The position numbers and the translations under genes were made by a program. A stretch of DNA of 17,030 bases, taken from contig CAVHIG010000044.1 of NCBI GenBank assembly GCA_963636105.1, positions 1 through 17,030 of the forward strand. The letters run 5' to 3'. Numbering within the stretch: position 1 is the first letter of the stretch; every line of letters begins with the position of its first letter. The notes under the pieces were generated by a model. That model was not told where the DNA came from, ran no database searches, and worked only from the letters and a program-made list of their open reading frames with translations. The stretch is from CAVHIG01 sp963636105 (GTDB lineage Bacteria; Bacillota; Clostridia; Peptostreptococcales; Anaerovoracaceae). Of this stretch, positions 6,959-13,940 are shown one piece after another.

Positions 6959-8044
6959 ATGAGTGAGAAATTGAGAGTAGGAGTCCTCGGCGGTACCGGC
7001 ATGGTAGGACAGCGTTTTATATCTCTTCTCGAAAATCATCCTTGGTTTGAGGTTGTGACCATCGCGGCCAGCGAAAGAAGCGCGGGAAAAAGCTACGAAG
7101 AAGCAGTAGGAGACAGATGGAAGATGACCACCCCTATGCCCGAAGCAGTGAAGAAAATCGTAGTCATGAACGTAAACGACGTCGAACATGTGGCAGCCAC
7201 AGTTGACTTCGTATTCAGCGCAGTGGACATGACAAAAGAAGAGATAAAGAAGATAGAAGAGGAATATGCAAAGACTGAGACGCCTGTAGTATCAAACAAC
7301 AGCGCCCACAGATGGACGCCTGATGTACCTATGGTGATTCCTGAAATCAATATAGATCATTTTGACGTCATAGAGTCCCAGAAAAAGCGACTCGGCACAA
7401 AGAGAGGCTTTATCGCTGTAAAGCCAAACTGTTCTATCCAGAGCTACGTACCGGCTCTCGCCGCATGGGCAGAGTTTGAACCGTACGAGGTAGTCACTAC
7501 TACATATCAGGCAATTTCGGGCGCAGGCAAAACCTTCAAGGATTGGCCGGAAATGGTAGAAAATATCATTCCTTACATCGGCGGCGAGGAAGAAAAGAGC
7601 GAGCAGGAGCCGCTTCGCGTATTTGGCAAGGTAGAAAACGGCGTGATCGTAAAGGCCGCGGAGCCTGTCATCACAGCGCAATGCATAAGAGTACCTGTAC
7701 TCAACGGCCATACGGCGGCATCCTTTGTAAAATTCAGAAAGAAGCCGACAAAAGAGCAGCTCATCGCAAAGCTTGAGGAATTCAAGGGCTTCCCGCAGGA
7801 GGCAGGACTTCCGAGCGCGCCAAAGCAATTTATACAATATATGTCTGAGGACAACAGACCTCAGGTAAAGGCAGATGTGGATTACGAAAACGGCATGGGA
7901 GTAAGCATCGGACGCATTCGCGAGGATCACGTATATGACTTCAAATTTGTAGGACTTTCGCACAATACGGTAAGGGGAGCCGCGGGCGGAGCCATACTAT
8001 GCGCGGAGGCACTCAAAGCAAAGGGGTATATTACAAAAAAATAG
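6959..8044 (+). CDS. asd: Aspartate-semialdehyde dehydrogenase (archaeal/fungal-type)
   Basis: Asd reduces aspartyl-4-phosphate to aspartate-4-semialdehyde with NADPH, the branch point to lysine/diaminopimelate, threonine and methionine. The NADP-binding glycine motif is GVLGGTGMVGQRF (about 8-20). The catalytic cysteine is C158 in VKPNCSIQ, and the substrate-binding region includes ISGAGKTF (about 186-193) and RVPVLNGHTAASFVKF. The overall sequence matches the 350-360-residue USG-1/archaeal-fungal subfamily rather than the E. coli form; this subfamily also occurs in Clostridia. AAAGGAG (6942-6948) lies 10 bases before the ATG. It stands alone between its own promoter and terminator, not in a dapA/lysC operon. 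Its diaminopimelate product feeds the peptidoglycan that the downstream division genes remodel. Confidence 0.96.
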   Translation: MSEKLRVGVLGGTGMVGQRFISLLENHPWFEVVTIAASERSAGKSYEEAVGDRWKMTTPMPEAVKKIVVMNVNDVEHVAATVDFVFSAVDMTKEEIKKIEEEYAKTETPVVSNNSAHRWTPDVPMVIPEINIDHFDVIESQKKRLGTKRGFIAVKPNCSIQSYVPALAAWAEFEPYEVVTTTYQAISGAGKTFKDWPEMVENIIPYIGGEEEKSEQEPLRVFGKVENGVIVKAAEPVITAQCIRVPVLNGHTAASFVKFRKKPTKEQLIAKLEEFKGFPQEAGLPSAPKQFIQYMSEDNRPQVKADVDYENGMGVSIGRIREDHVYDFKFVGLSHNTVRGAAGGAILCAEALKAKGYITKK

Positions 8045-8074
8045 ATTTATATTATGTAGCTTTTATAGCGGAAA

Positions 8075-8111
8075 CGGCGAGGGCTTTGCGGCTTTCGTCG
8101 TTTTTCTTTTT
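8075..8111 (+). terminator. Rho-independent terminator of asd
   Basis: CGGCGAGGGC (8075-8084) pairs with GCTTTCGTCG (8091-8100) along 10 bp including three G-U pairs, with a 6-base loop and the T-run TTTTTCTTTTT. The G-U pairs work only in RNA from the + strand, so it terminates asd. Confidence 0.82.
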
Positions 8112-8113
8112 CC

Positions 8114-8180
8114 GGGGGCTTCTCGGTGGCTTCTCAGGGGGTTTCGGGGACTTCTTGGTGAGATTCCTGGGAGCTTTCCC
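8114..8180. repeat. Degenerate 11-bp G-rich tandem array in the asd - MinD-like spacer
   Basis: Six consecutive imperfect units start at 8114, 8125, 8136, 8147, 8157 and 8169. The first two are GGGGGCTTCTC and GGTGGCTTCTC; the later ones drift (AGGGGGTTTCG, GGGACTTCTT, GGTGAGATTCCT, GGGAGCTTTCCC). The unit is about one helical turn, so each G-run faces the same side of the DNA. The 329-base gap 8045-8373 holds no convincing gene: it contains the asd terminator, this array, an A-rich stretch with two GTGCAAAA copies 30 bp apart (8208, 8238), and the next promoter and leader. Confidence 0.6.
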
Positions 8181-8260
8181 GGCAAGCGCTGGCAGACATT
8201 GGCAGAAGTGCAAAAACGCTTACAAAATATGGAATGAGTGCAAAATAAAATCAATTTTGC

Positions 8261-8289
8261 TTGACAATTCCTTTTGACTGAATTATACT
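8261..8289 (+). promoter_or_regulatory. Strong promoter of the MinD-like gene
   Basis: TTGACA (8261-8266), a 17-bp spacer and TATACT (8284-8289). An A-rich tract (8241-8258) lies just upstream. The leader of about 78 bases holds the small hairpin CAGGC-ATACG-GCCTG (8307-8321) and two TTGGAYAAG copies 30 bp apart (8324, 8354). Confidence 0.85.
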
Positions 8290-8373
8290 GGACTTGAGAA
8301 GCGCGACAGGCATACGGCCTGAATTGGATAAGCGCATAGAGGCTCAGGCGTATTTGGACAAGGGGGTATTGGG

Positions 8374-9198
8374 ATGGAGAGATTATTTTTGCGTGAAAAG
8401 ATAGAAGAACCGGTATTTTCGTTGCCTGAGCGGCTGAAAATAGGATTTGTGAGCCTGAGTCCCGCTGCAGGCGCAAGCTTTGTCGCCGTGTGTGTCGCGA
8501 AGGCCTGTTCGCTTGATAAAAAGAGGCGTGTGACGCTTGTCGAGATTCTCACGGAAAGCTCGCCTTCTTGCAAAAGCTGCGCGGTTTCCGCAAAAAACTC
8601 CTTGCTCTATGATAGTCTTGGGATGGATAAGCGCTTTGCCGGCAGGGATTTTGCGGATTTTTATAAGTTTTTAAAGGACGGAGAATCTCTCAAGTCCGCG
8701 ACAAATGTGGATGAGAGGATAAATTGGATACTTCCTACGCCGGAGGATATCGAAAAGGACAGGCTGCTTTCTGAAAATGACGCGCTGCGCCTTGTAAATA
8801 ATGCGCCCGGCGATGTCATAATTTGCGATTTGTCCGCGCTTTTGCCTCAAGGCGGCGGGCAGGAGGAAAACAGCTTGCTTAGCGACATGGACGAGCTTGT
8901 CTGTGTAATAGATCCTCTGCCTTCGAAGCTGCTCGCAAGCGAGGACGTTTTGGAATATTTAAAGTGCCTTGAGATGAGTGGGAAGAAAATCGTATGGGTC
9001 GTAAATAAATATAATTCCGGGATAAATAAGCGGGATCTTGCGGGATTTTTGCGACTTAGGGAGACTACGCAATTTCCGCTTGTAGGGGGCGAGCTTATAT
9101 ATAGCGCGGAATATACCTGCCGTCTGCCATACAGCGTGCGTGAGATAAATGAGCTCTTGCATGAGGCGGTGGAGAAAATTATGCTCAGGCTTTTTTGA
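8374..9198 (+). CDS. MinD/CpaE-like P-loop protein with a degenerate nucleotide site
   Basis: I cannot assign a function. The 274-residue soluble protein has the layout of the SIMIBI class MinD/ParA/CpaE fold. It has a first strand and loop at 22-40 (KIGFVSLSPAAGASFVAVCVA), a DVIICDLSALLP strand at 147-158 where MinD has its 'D-Y-V-I-I-D-xP' segment, a switch-like DELVCVIDPLP at 173-182, and a VVNKYN base-recognition strand at 209-214. The loop at 27-38 is where a deviant Walker A (KGGxGKTT) should be, but both lysines and the Thr are missing (PAAGASF), so normal ATP hydrolysis is doubtful. A CxxC pair lies at 66-69. AGGGGG (8361-8366) precedes the ATG by 7 bases. It has its own promoter and weak terminator, directly upstream of ftsEX. 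A role in positioning or regulation at the membrane is possible, but only by position and fold. Confidence 0.7.
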   Translation: MERLFLREKIEEPVFSLPERLKIGFVSLSPAAGASFVAVCVAKACSLDKKRRVTLVEILTESSPSCKSCAVSAKNSLLYDSLGMDKRFAGRDFADFYKFLKDGESLKSATNVDERINWILPTPEDIEKDRLLSENDALRLVNNAPGDVIICDLSALLPQGGGQEENSLLSDMDELVCVIDPLPSKLLASEDVLEYLKCLEMSGKKIVWVVNKYNSGINKRDLAGFLRLRETTQFPLVGGELIYSAEYTCRLPYSVREINELLHEAVEKIMLRLF

Positions 9199-9219
9199 GG
9201 CAGATAGGCCTTGATTTTT
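9195..9219 (+). terminator. Probable terminator of the MinD-like gene
   Basis: TTGAGGC (9195-9201) pairs with GCCTTGA (9208-9214), including two G-U pairs, around a 6-base loop, then TTTTT. The stem starts at the stop codon. It is short but well placed before the ftsE promoter. Confidence 0.55.
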
Positions 9220-9279
9220 GATGCTGATAATTGATATTTGTGCCTCCGACACAAAATCTTCACGCAGAGCTTCAAATGC

Positions 9280-9340
9280 TTTGTTGAACCCGGAGCCTTT
9301 TTGTTGTATACTAAAAAGTAGTGTTTTACAACAAATGTTG
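9280..9340. promoter_or_regulatory. TTTGTTG boxes over the ftsE promoter (candidate operator)
   Basis: TTTGTTG occurs at 9280-9286 and again exactly 20 bp on at 9300-9306. Its complement lies at 9329-9335. The second and third copies extend to the 9-bp perfect inverted repeat TTTGTTGTA (9300-9308) and TACAACAAA (9327-9335). CAACA-AA-TGTTG (9329-9340) forms a further short palindrome. The boxes cover the -35, the -10 and the start region, where a repressor would block transcription. Confidence 0.5.
9284..9312 (+). promoter_or_regulatory. Promoter of the ftsEX cluster
   Basis: TTGAAC (9284-9289), a 17-bp spacer and TATACT (9307-9312). TTTGTTG boxes overlap both hexamers. A start near 9319 gives a leader of about 84 bases. 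No other convincing promoter is seen before yerC, so it may drive ftsE, ftsX, the M23 gene, recJ and perhaps ctpA. Confidence 0.75.
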
Positions 9341-9402
9341 AGATTCGGTGTCGTGCATGAGCCGGATTTTAAGATAGGATTCAAAAGGTATCGGAGGCCG
9401 GA

Positions 9403-10155
9403 ATGATTGTACTTGATAATGTAACAAAGGTATATGATTCGAATGTGGGCCTTGAAAACGCCAGCGTCACCATAGATAAGGGCGACTTTGTCTTTTTGGT
9501 GGGGCCGAGTGGGGCAGGAAAATCCACATTTATAAAGCTTTTATTGAAGGAGATAGAAGCGGACTCGGGCAGCATAGTGGTAAACGATCAGGAAGTGACC
9601 ACACTTTCAAACAGAGGCATACCAAAGCTTCGCAGAGGTATAGGCATAGTTTTTCAGGATTTTAGATTGCTGCCGAAAAAAACCGTATTTGAAAATGTTG
9701 CTTTTGCGATGGAGATAATCCATATGTCGCAAAGATCTATAAAGAGGCAGGTGCCGAAGGTTTTGAGCCTTGTGGGTATAAGCGAAAAGGCGGACAGATA
9801 TCCAAATGAGCTCTCCGCAGGCGAGCAGCAGAGAGTCGCTATTGCGCGCGCCATTGTAAATAATCCGCCGGTGCTCATAGCGGATGAGCCGACAGGAAAT
9901 CTTGATCCGGTGACTGCCTGGGATATAATGCAGCTGCTCGAGCAGATAAATATGCGCGGTACGACGATAGTGATGGTTACACATGCAAAGGATATAGTGG
10001 ACAAGATGGGCAAGCGTGTAATAGCCATAGAAAAGGGTCATATCGTGCGCGACAAGGTGGGCCTATATGGTGTACATAAGCCAGACGACAATGATGGCTA
10101 TAGCGGCAAGAGCGTTTTTTCGGAAGGAGGCGTAGCGGACAGAGATGTTGACTAG
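9403..10155 (+). CDS. ftsE: Cell-division ATP-binding protein FtsE
   Basis: FtsE is the cytoplasmic ATPase of the FtsEX complex, which controls peptidoglycan hydrolysis at the division site or cell wall. All ABC motifs are intact: Walker A GPSGAGKST (34-42), Q-loop FQDFRLL (84-90; this wording is typical of FtsE), signature LSAGEQQR (137-144), Walker B VLIADEPT (157-164) and H-loop His194. The protein has 250 residues, about 20 more than many FtsE; the extra part is a hydrophilic tail after IVRDKVGLYG, rich in Asp and Gly. A CGGAGG-type ribosome-binding site lies just before the start. Its last 11 bases overlap the ftsX start, so the two are translationally coupled. Confidence 0.97.
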   Translation: MIVLDNVTKVYDSNVGLENASVTIDKGDFVFLVGPSGAGKSTFIKLLLKEIEADSGSIVVNDQEVTTLSNRGIPKLRRGIGIVFQDFRLLPKKTVFENVAFAMEIIHMSQRSIKRQVPKVLSLVGISEKADRYPNELSAGEQQRVAIARAIVNNPPVLIADEPTGNLDPVTAWDIMQLLEQINMRGTTIVMVTHAKDIVDKMGKRVIAIEKGHIVRDKVGLYGVHKPDDNDGYSGKSVFSEGGVADRDVD

Positions 10156-11038
10156 TATCCTCTATTCGATAAAACAGGCATTCAAGCAGGTGGGCAGAAA
10201 CGGCGCTATGAGCATCGCGTCCGTGTTTTCCATCACGGCCATGCTGCTTATTTTGGGTGTATTTTTTATAAGCATTGTAAATATAAATCTTGCTATGGAG
10301 AAGACAAAGCAGGATTATGATCAGATTCAGATATATCTTTTAGATTCTACGGAATATGCCGAGGCGGAGAATATATTGAATGAAATGAAGTCCATGCCGG
10401 AGGTTTCGGACGCATACTATCTTTCAAAGGAGGATGCTTTGGAGGATTGGAAATCCGAGTGGGGAGACAGTGCCTACCTCTTGGATTCGCTTCAGACGAA
10501 TCCTTTGCCAAATGCCATAGTTATAAGTGTGGCGGAGCTTTCTTACTCGGATGCTGTGGCAGAAAAGGCGGAGACACTGGACGGTGTGGAGGACGTAGTA
10601 TATTACCGTGATACGGTGGAAAAGCTTGCAAAGGTGACAGATGCGCTGCAGCTTGCGGCCTGGGTAATCATGGCATTCCTTGTATTTGTAAGCGTGGTAG
10701 TTGTATCAAATACCATAAAGCTTACTGTATTTGCAAGAAAAGACGAGATAAATATCATGAAATATGTAGGAGCGACAAACTGGTTTATACGAGGGCCGTT
10801 CCTTGTAGAGGGCATGATAATAGGCCTTGTATCTGCGATTATATCGGCGGGTATAAGTGCGCTTATCTACCATAAGGTCGTAGATCTCATCGGTACGGAT
10901 ATATTCCTTATGTTCAAGATGAATATGGTGCCGGAGGGCTTCCTTTCGTATAATCTTGTATTGATATTTATAGCGATAGGTATAAGCATAGGAGCCTGCG
11001 GCAGTATAATCTCGATGAGAAGGTTCCTTGATACGTAG
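10145..11038 (+). CDS. ftsX: Cell-division membrane protein FtsX
   Basis: FtsX is the membrane half of FtsEX; its outer loop contacts a coiled-coil hydrolase or activator and passes on the ATP-driven signal. The 297-residue protein shows the expected four membrane segments, about 24-47, 169-191, 219-243 and 266-290. An extracellular domain lies between the first two, with hydrophobic patches such as YLLDSLQTNPLPNAIVI (111-127). The block NTIKLTVFARKDEINIMKYVGATNWFIRGPFLVEG (189-223) is a family hallmark. The ATG at 10145 gives the typical FtsX N-terminus (SIKQAFKQVGRNGAMSIAS). Its AAGGAGG (10124-10130) is 14 bases away, rather far, so coupling with ftsE probably helps. The hydrolase gene follows after 15 bases. 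Confidence 0.96.
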   Translation: MLTSILYSIKQAFKQVGRNGAMSIASVFSITAMLLILGVFFISIVNINLAMEKTKQDYDQIQIYLLDSTEYAEAENILNEMKSMPEVSDAYYLSKEDALEDWKSEWGDSAYLLDSLQTNPLPNAIVISVAELSYSDAVAEKAETLDGVEDVVYYRDTVEKLAKVTDALQLAAWVIMAFLVFVSVVVVSNTIKLTVFARKDEINIMKYVGATNWFIRGPFLVEGMIIGLVSAIISAGISALIYHKVVDLIGTDIFLMFKMNMVPEGFLSYNLVLIFIAIGISIGACGSIISMRRFLDT

Positions 11039-11053
11039 GAAAAGGGGATAGAG

Positions 11054-12181
11054 ATGAAGAAAGCAAAAGTGATTTGCCTGAGTCTTGCGCTTGTCATGAC
11101 TGCTTCTCTTGCTTGTGTGGGCTTGTCATATGCGGACAATCAATCCGATCTTGCGGCGCTCAATAAGCAGATAAAGCAGATGCAGGGAAAGCTGACAGAG
11201 GGCAAAAAAGAAGTAAATACTCTGAATACACAAATTCGAAATCTGGAAGCGAAGATAACAGCCACACAGTCAGAGATAAATTCTATTCAAAATGATATAG
11301 AGGCTACTCAGGCGCGTATAGCACAGGCAAAGGAAGAGCTTGAGCTCATAGAGGCAGATCTTTTCAAGCAAAATGAGGACTTGAACGCGAGACTTCGCGC
11401 TATGTACAAAAATGGCAAGGTAGGCTTTCTGGATGTTTTGCTCGGCTCAAGCAGTATATCGGATTTCATGACAAACCTAGACAGAGTTCAGATGATCTAT
11501 GATAGCGACAAGGAGATTTTGGAATCGCTTCAGCAGGAAAAGCAGCTTATAGCTGACCAAAAGGCTTACCTTGAGGATATGGAAGCGAGTCTGGAAGCTA
11601 AAAAGGCTTCTCAGGCAAGCAAGATGAATGAGCTTGCAAGTGACAAGAGCGACGTCGCAGCACAGAAGACGGCAGTTGCCGCGGAAAACCAAGAGCTTGC
11701 GAGCCAGATAGACGCTATGCAGGCAGAGGCCGACAGCTTGATCGCTGAGATTCGAAGATTGCAAAGCGGCGGTGATTATTCCGGCGGCGCGATGACCTGG
11801 CCGTCACCGGGAGTGACGAGAGTAACTTCAAACTTCGGTTACCGTATACATCCTATACTCAAGGTAAATAAGATGCATACGGGCATAGACATCGGCTGTC
11901 CTTCAAATACAACCATAGTAGCGGCAGCTGACGGCAAGGTTATAAAAACGGGCTGGAACAGCGGCTATGGCAATATGATCATGATAGATCACGGCGGCGG
12001 TATTGTGACGCTCTATGCACATCTGAATTCTATTCTTGTAAGCACCGGAAGCACGGTTACAAGAGGCTCAAAGATTGCACTTTCGGGATCTACCGGTATG
12101 TCTACGGGTCCGCATTTGCATTTTGAGGTGCGCGAAAACGGAAATTACGTAAATCCGCTCAATTGGGTAAGTGCAAGATAG
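11054..12181 (+). CDS. Secreted M23 peptidoglycan hydrolase with coiled coil (EnvC-like)
   Basis: The product is a zinc metallopeptidase expected to cut peptide cross-bridges in peptidoglycan outside the cell. A signal peptide covers residues 1-27 (MKKAK, a hydrophobic core, likely cut at SYA|DN). Residues 28-115 and 150-237 are two long coiled-coil arms rich in Gln/Glu/Lys/Ala, around a short globular element with MYKNGKVGFLDVLLGSSSISDF (117-138), as in EnvC and other FtsX partners. The LytM/M23 domain fills 247-375. Zinc ligands H275 and D279 (MHTGID) and H356 (HLH), plus catalytic-type H323 and H354, are all present, so it should be active, unlike E. coli EnvC. AAGGGG precedes the ATG by about 7 bases. 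Being the gene after ftsX, it is the likely FtsEX-controlled effector. Its end overlaps the longer start option of recJ. Confidence 0.93.
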   Translation: MKKAKVICLSLALVMTASLACVGLSYADNQSDLAALNKQIKQMQGKLTEGKKEVNTLNTQIRNLEAKITATQSEINSIQNDIEATQARIAQAKEELELIEADLFKQNEDLNARLRAMYKNGKVGFLDVLLGSSSISDFMTNLDRVQMIYDSDKEILESLQQEKQLIADQKAYLEDMEASLEAKKASQASKMNELASDKSDVAAQKTAVAAENQELASQIDAMQAEADSLIAEIRRLQSGGDYSGGAMTWPSPGVTRVTSNFGYRIHPILKVNKMHTGIDIGCPSNTTIVAAADGKVIKTGWNSGYGNMIMIDHGGGIVTLYAHLNSILVSTGSTVTRGSKIALSGSTGMSTGPHLHFEVRENGNYVNPLNWVSAR

Positions 12182-12209
12182 AAAAGTTTGTTATGAAAGC
12201 GCAAAAAAT

Positions 12210-13850
12210 ATGATAAATATAGAACCGATAGTAATTGAATTGATGAAAAAAAGGGGCATTACAGATGAAGCTGAGATGCTCGAATTCCTGTCGGAAAAAC
12301 CACAAAAAACTTATGATCCATTCCTGCTTCTGAATATGGAAGCGGGGGTGGATTTAATTCTCTCTGCGGTAAAAAACGGAAAGAAAATATGTATTTATGG
12401 CGACTATGACGCGGACGGCATCACATCTACGGCCATAATGTGGGAGGTTTTGTCAAATCTGACAGAGAAGCTTTGCTATTACATTCCTTCGCGCTTTGAT
12501 GAGGGCTATGGCTTGAATATAAAGGCTATAGATAAGATAAAGGCTGCAGGGGTAGATGTGATAGTGACGGTGGACTGCGGCTGTGTATCCTATGAAGAGG
12601 TAGAGCATGCCAAAAGTATCGGCCTTGAAGTGCTTGTCACGGATCATCACAGCCTGACAGACAGGAAGGCGGATTGCGTCCTCATAAATCCAAACCAGGC
12701 AGGCTGTCCGTATCCCTTCAAGGGTCTGGCAGGCTGCGGAGTGGCCTTCAAGCTGGCGCAGGCGCTGCAAAGAAGGGCGGGTCTTCCAAAGTCTGTTTTG
12801 AACCGAGTGCTTGATCTTGTGGCGATAGGCACTATAGGCGACATCATGCCTCTATTGGATGAAAACAGAACTATTGTAAAGTATGGTCTGAAGGCGCTGA
12901 AAAGCGGAAGGCGGGAGAGCATAAAAATGCTGGCAGAGGGCGCTTCCCTCAATATAGGCAGCATAGACTCCGAAAAGATAGCCTTTATAATAGTGCCGCA
13001 CCTGAATGCGGTGAGCAGGCTCACAGGCGAGGCAAGGCCCGCGGCGGATATGCTCATCACAAGCGACAGGTCAAAGATGCGAGAATCCATAGATTCTCTT
13101 CTAAAAAACAACAGAGAAAGAAAAAATATACAGGAAGGTCTTTTTGAAACCTGTCAGGAGATGATAGAAAAAGGCCTTACAAGCGATAAGATTCTGATAT
13201 TGCGGCCTGAAAATTCGCATGAGGGCATAGCTGGTATCGTGGCCGGGAAGCTGAAGGAAAAGTATTATCGCCCGGCGATCATCGTATCGCCTTCTGGAGA
13301 GCTTTTGAAGGGCACGGGCAGAAGTATCGAGGGCATAAATATATATGAGCTTCTCAGAAAATACGAGGATCTTTTTGAAAAGTTTGGCGGGCATGCTGCC
13401 GCCTGCGGTTTTTCGATAAGCTACGAAAATTTCGAGATACTGCGCGAGCGGGTGACTTGCGACGTTTCCGCGATATACGAAAAAAATCCTGAAATATTTG
13501 AGGAAAAGCATTTTGCGGATATGAGCATAGACATAGGAAGCATAACTGAGGAATTTATAGAGCAGATAGAGCTCATGGCGCCGTTTGGGAATAAGAATCC
13601 AAGGCCTGTATTTGAGCTTAAGAACGTGCGCGCAAGCAATGTTTTTCTTATGGGAAGCAGCGGTCAGCACGTGCGCTTTACGGCTACAGACGCGGCGGGT
13701 GACTCTGTGAGCTGTGTGCTTTTCAATGACGCAAAGGAGCATCGCGCTGCCCTGGAAAGCGGCAGGAGGATGAGCCTTATGGGAAGTCCGCAATGCTCGG
13801 AGTGGAATGGCAGGAAGAGAATACAATTTATGGTAAGCTCGGTGAATTGA
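12210..13850 (+). CDS. recJ: Single-stranded-DNA-specific exonuclease RecJ (DHH family, short form)
   Basis: RecJ degrades single-stranded DNA 5' to 3' in recombination and repair. Visible motifs, numbered from the longer GTG option at 12171, are YGDYDADGITS (76-86), VDCG (134-137), VTDHH (156-160), IGTIGDIMPL (219-228), SHEGIAGIVAGKLKEKYYRPAII (349-371) and the DHHA1 motif GGHAAACGF (406-414). Metal-binding Asp and His residues are therefore present. One block departs from the usual GPRINAxGRL: it reads VPHLNAVSRL (275-284). I prefer the ATG at 12210 (546 residues), which matches the usual N-terminus. The GTG at 12171 would overlap the M23 gene by 11 bases and would add 13 residues; neither has a strong ribosome-binding site. 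It is shorter than E. coli RecJ, as in many Firmicutes. Its place inside a division cluster is unusual, and it could be a second, divergent DHH exonuclease. Confidence 0.88.
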   Translation: MINIEPIVIELMKKRGITDEAEMLEFLSEKPQKTYDPFLLLNMEAGVDLILSAVKNGKKICIYGDYDADGITSTAIMWEVLSNLTEKLCYYIPSRFDEGYGLNIKAIDKIKAAGVDVIVTVDCGCVSYEEVEHAKSIGLEVLVTDHHSLTDRKADCVLINPNQAGCPYPFKGLAGCGVAFKLAQALQRRAGLPKSVLNRVLDLVAIGTIGDIMPLLDENRTIVKYGLKALKSGRRESIKMLAEGASLNIGSIDSEKIAFIIVPHLNAVSRLTGEARPAADMLITSDRSKMRESIDSLLKNNRERKNIQEGLFETCQEMIEKGLTSDKILILRPENSHEGIAGIVAGKLKEKYYRPAIIVSPSGELLKGTGRSIEGINIYELLRKYEDLFEKFGGHAAACGFSISYENFEILRERVTCDVSAIYEKNPEIFEEKHFADMSIDIGSITEEFIEQIELMAPFGNKNPRPVFELKNVRASNVFLMGSSGQHVRFTATDAAGDSVSCVLFNDAKEHRAALESGRRMSLMGSPQCSEWNGRKRIQFMVSSVN

Positions 13851-13940
13851 CTGACTTTTTCACAGTAGGAAGGGCAGAAAAAAAGGGCGGAGAAGTAGAA
13901 AAATAGAGAAAAGCAAAAGCAGGCAGGAGATGTAAGTTTT

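Noticed and set aside
8114..8180. Classical G-quadruplex in the G-rich array
   Set aside because: Runs of three or more G are separated by loops of up to about 19 bases, outside the usual limits; only two-G quartets would fit.
8114..8180. CRISPR array
   Set aside because: Units are 11 bp, contiguous and degenerate, with no unique spacers and no cas genes.
7999..8277. + strand open frame running from asd into the G-rich array
   Set aside because: It begins inside asd in another frame and reads through the terminator hairpin and the repeats; the low-complexity FFFFRGLLGGF stretch is a product of the repeats.
8063..8476. Open frame on the - strand over the asd - MinD-like spacer
   Set aside because: It crosses the asd terminator and the strong + strand promoter, has a Pro/Arg/Ser-rich composition, and runs into the start of a real gene.
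11054..11116. Lipoprotein signal (ASLAC) in the M23 hydrolase
   Set aside because: The -3 position is Ser rather than Leu, and a better signal peptidase I site (SYA) follows six residues on.
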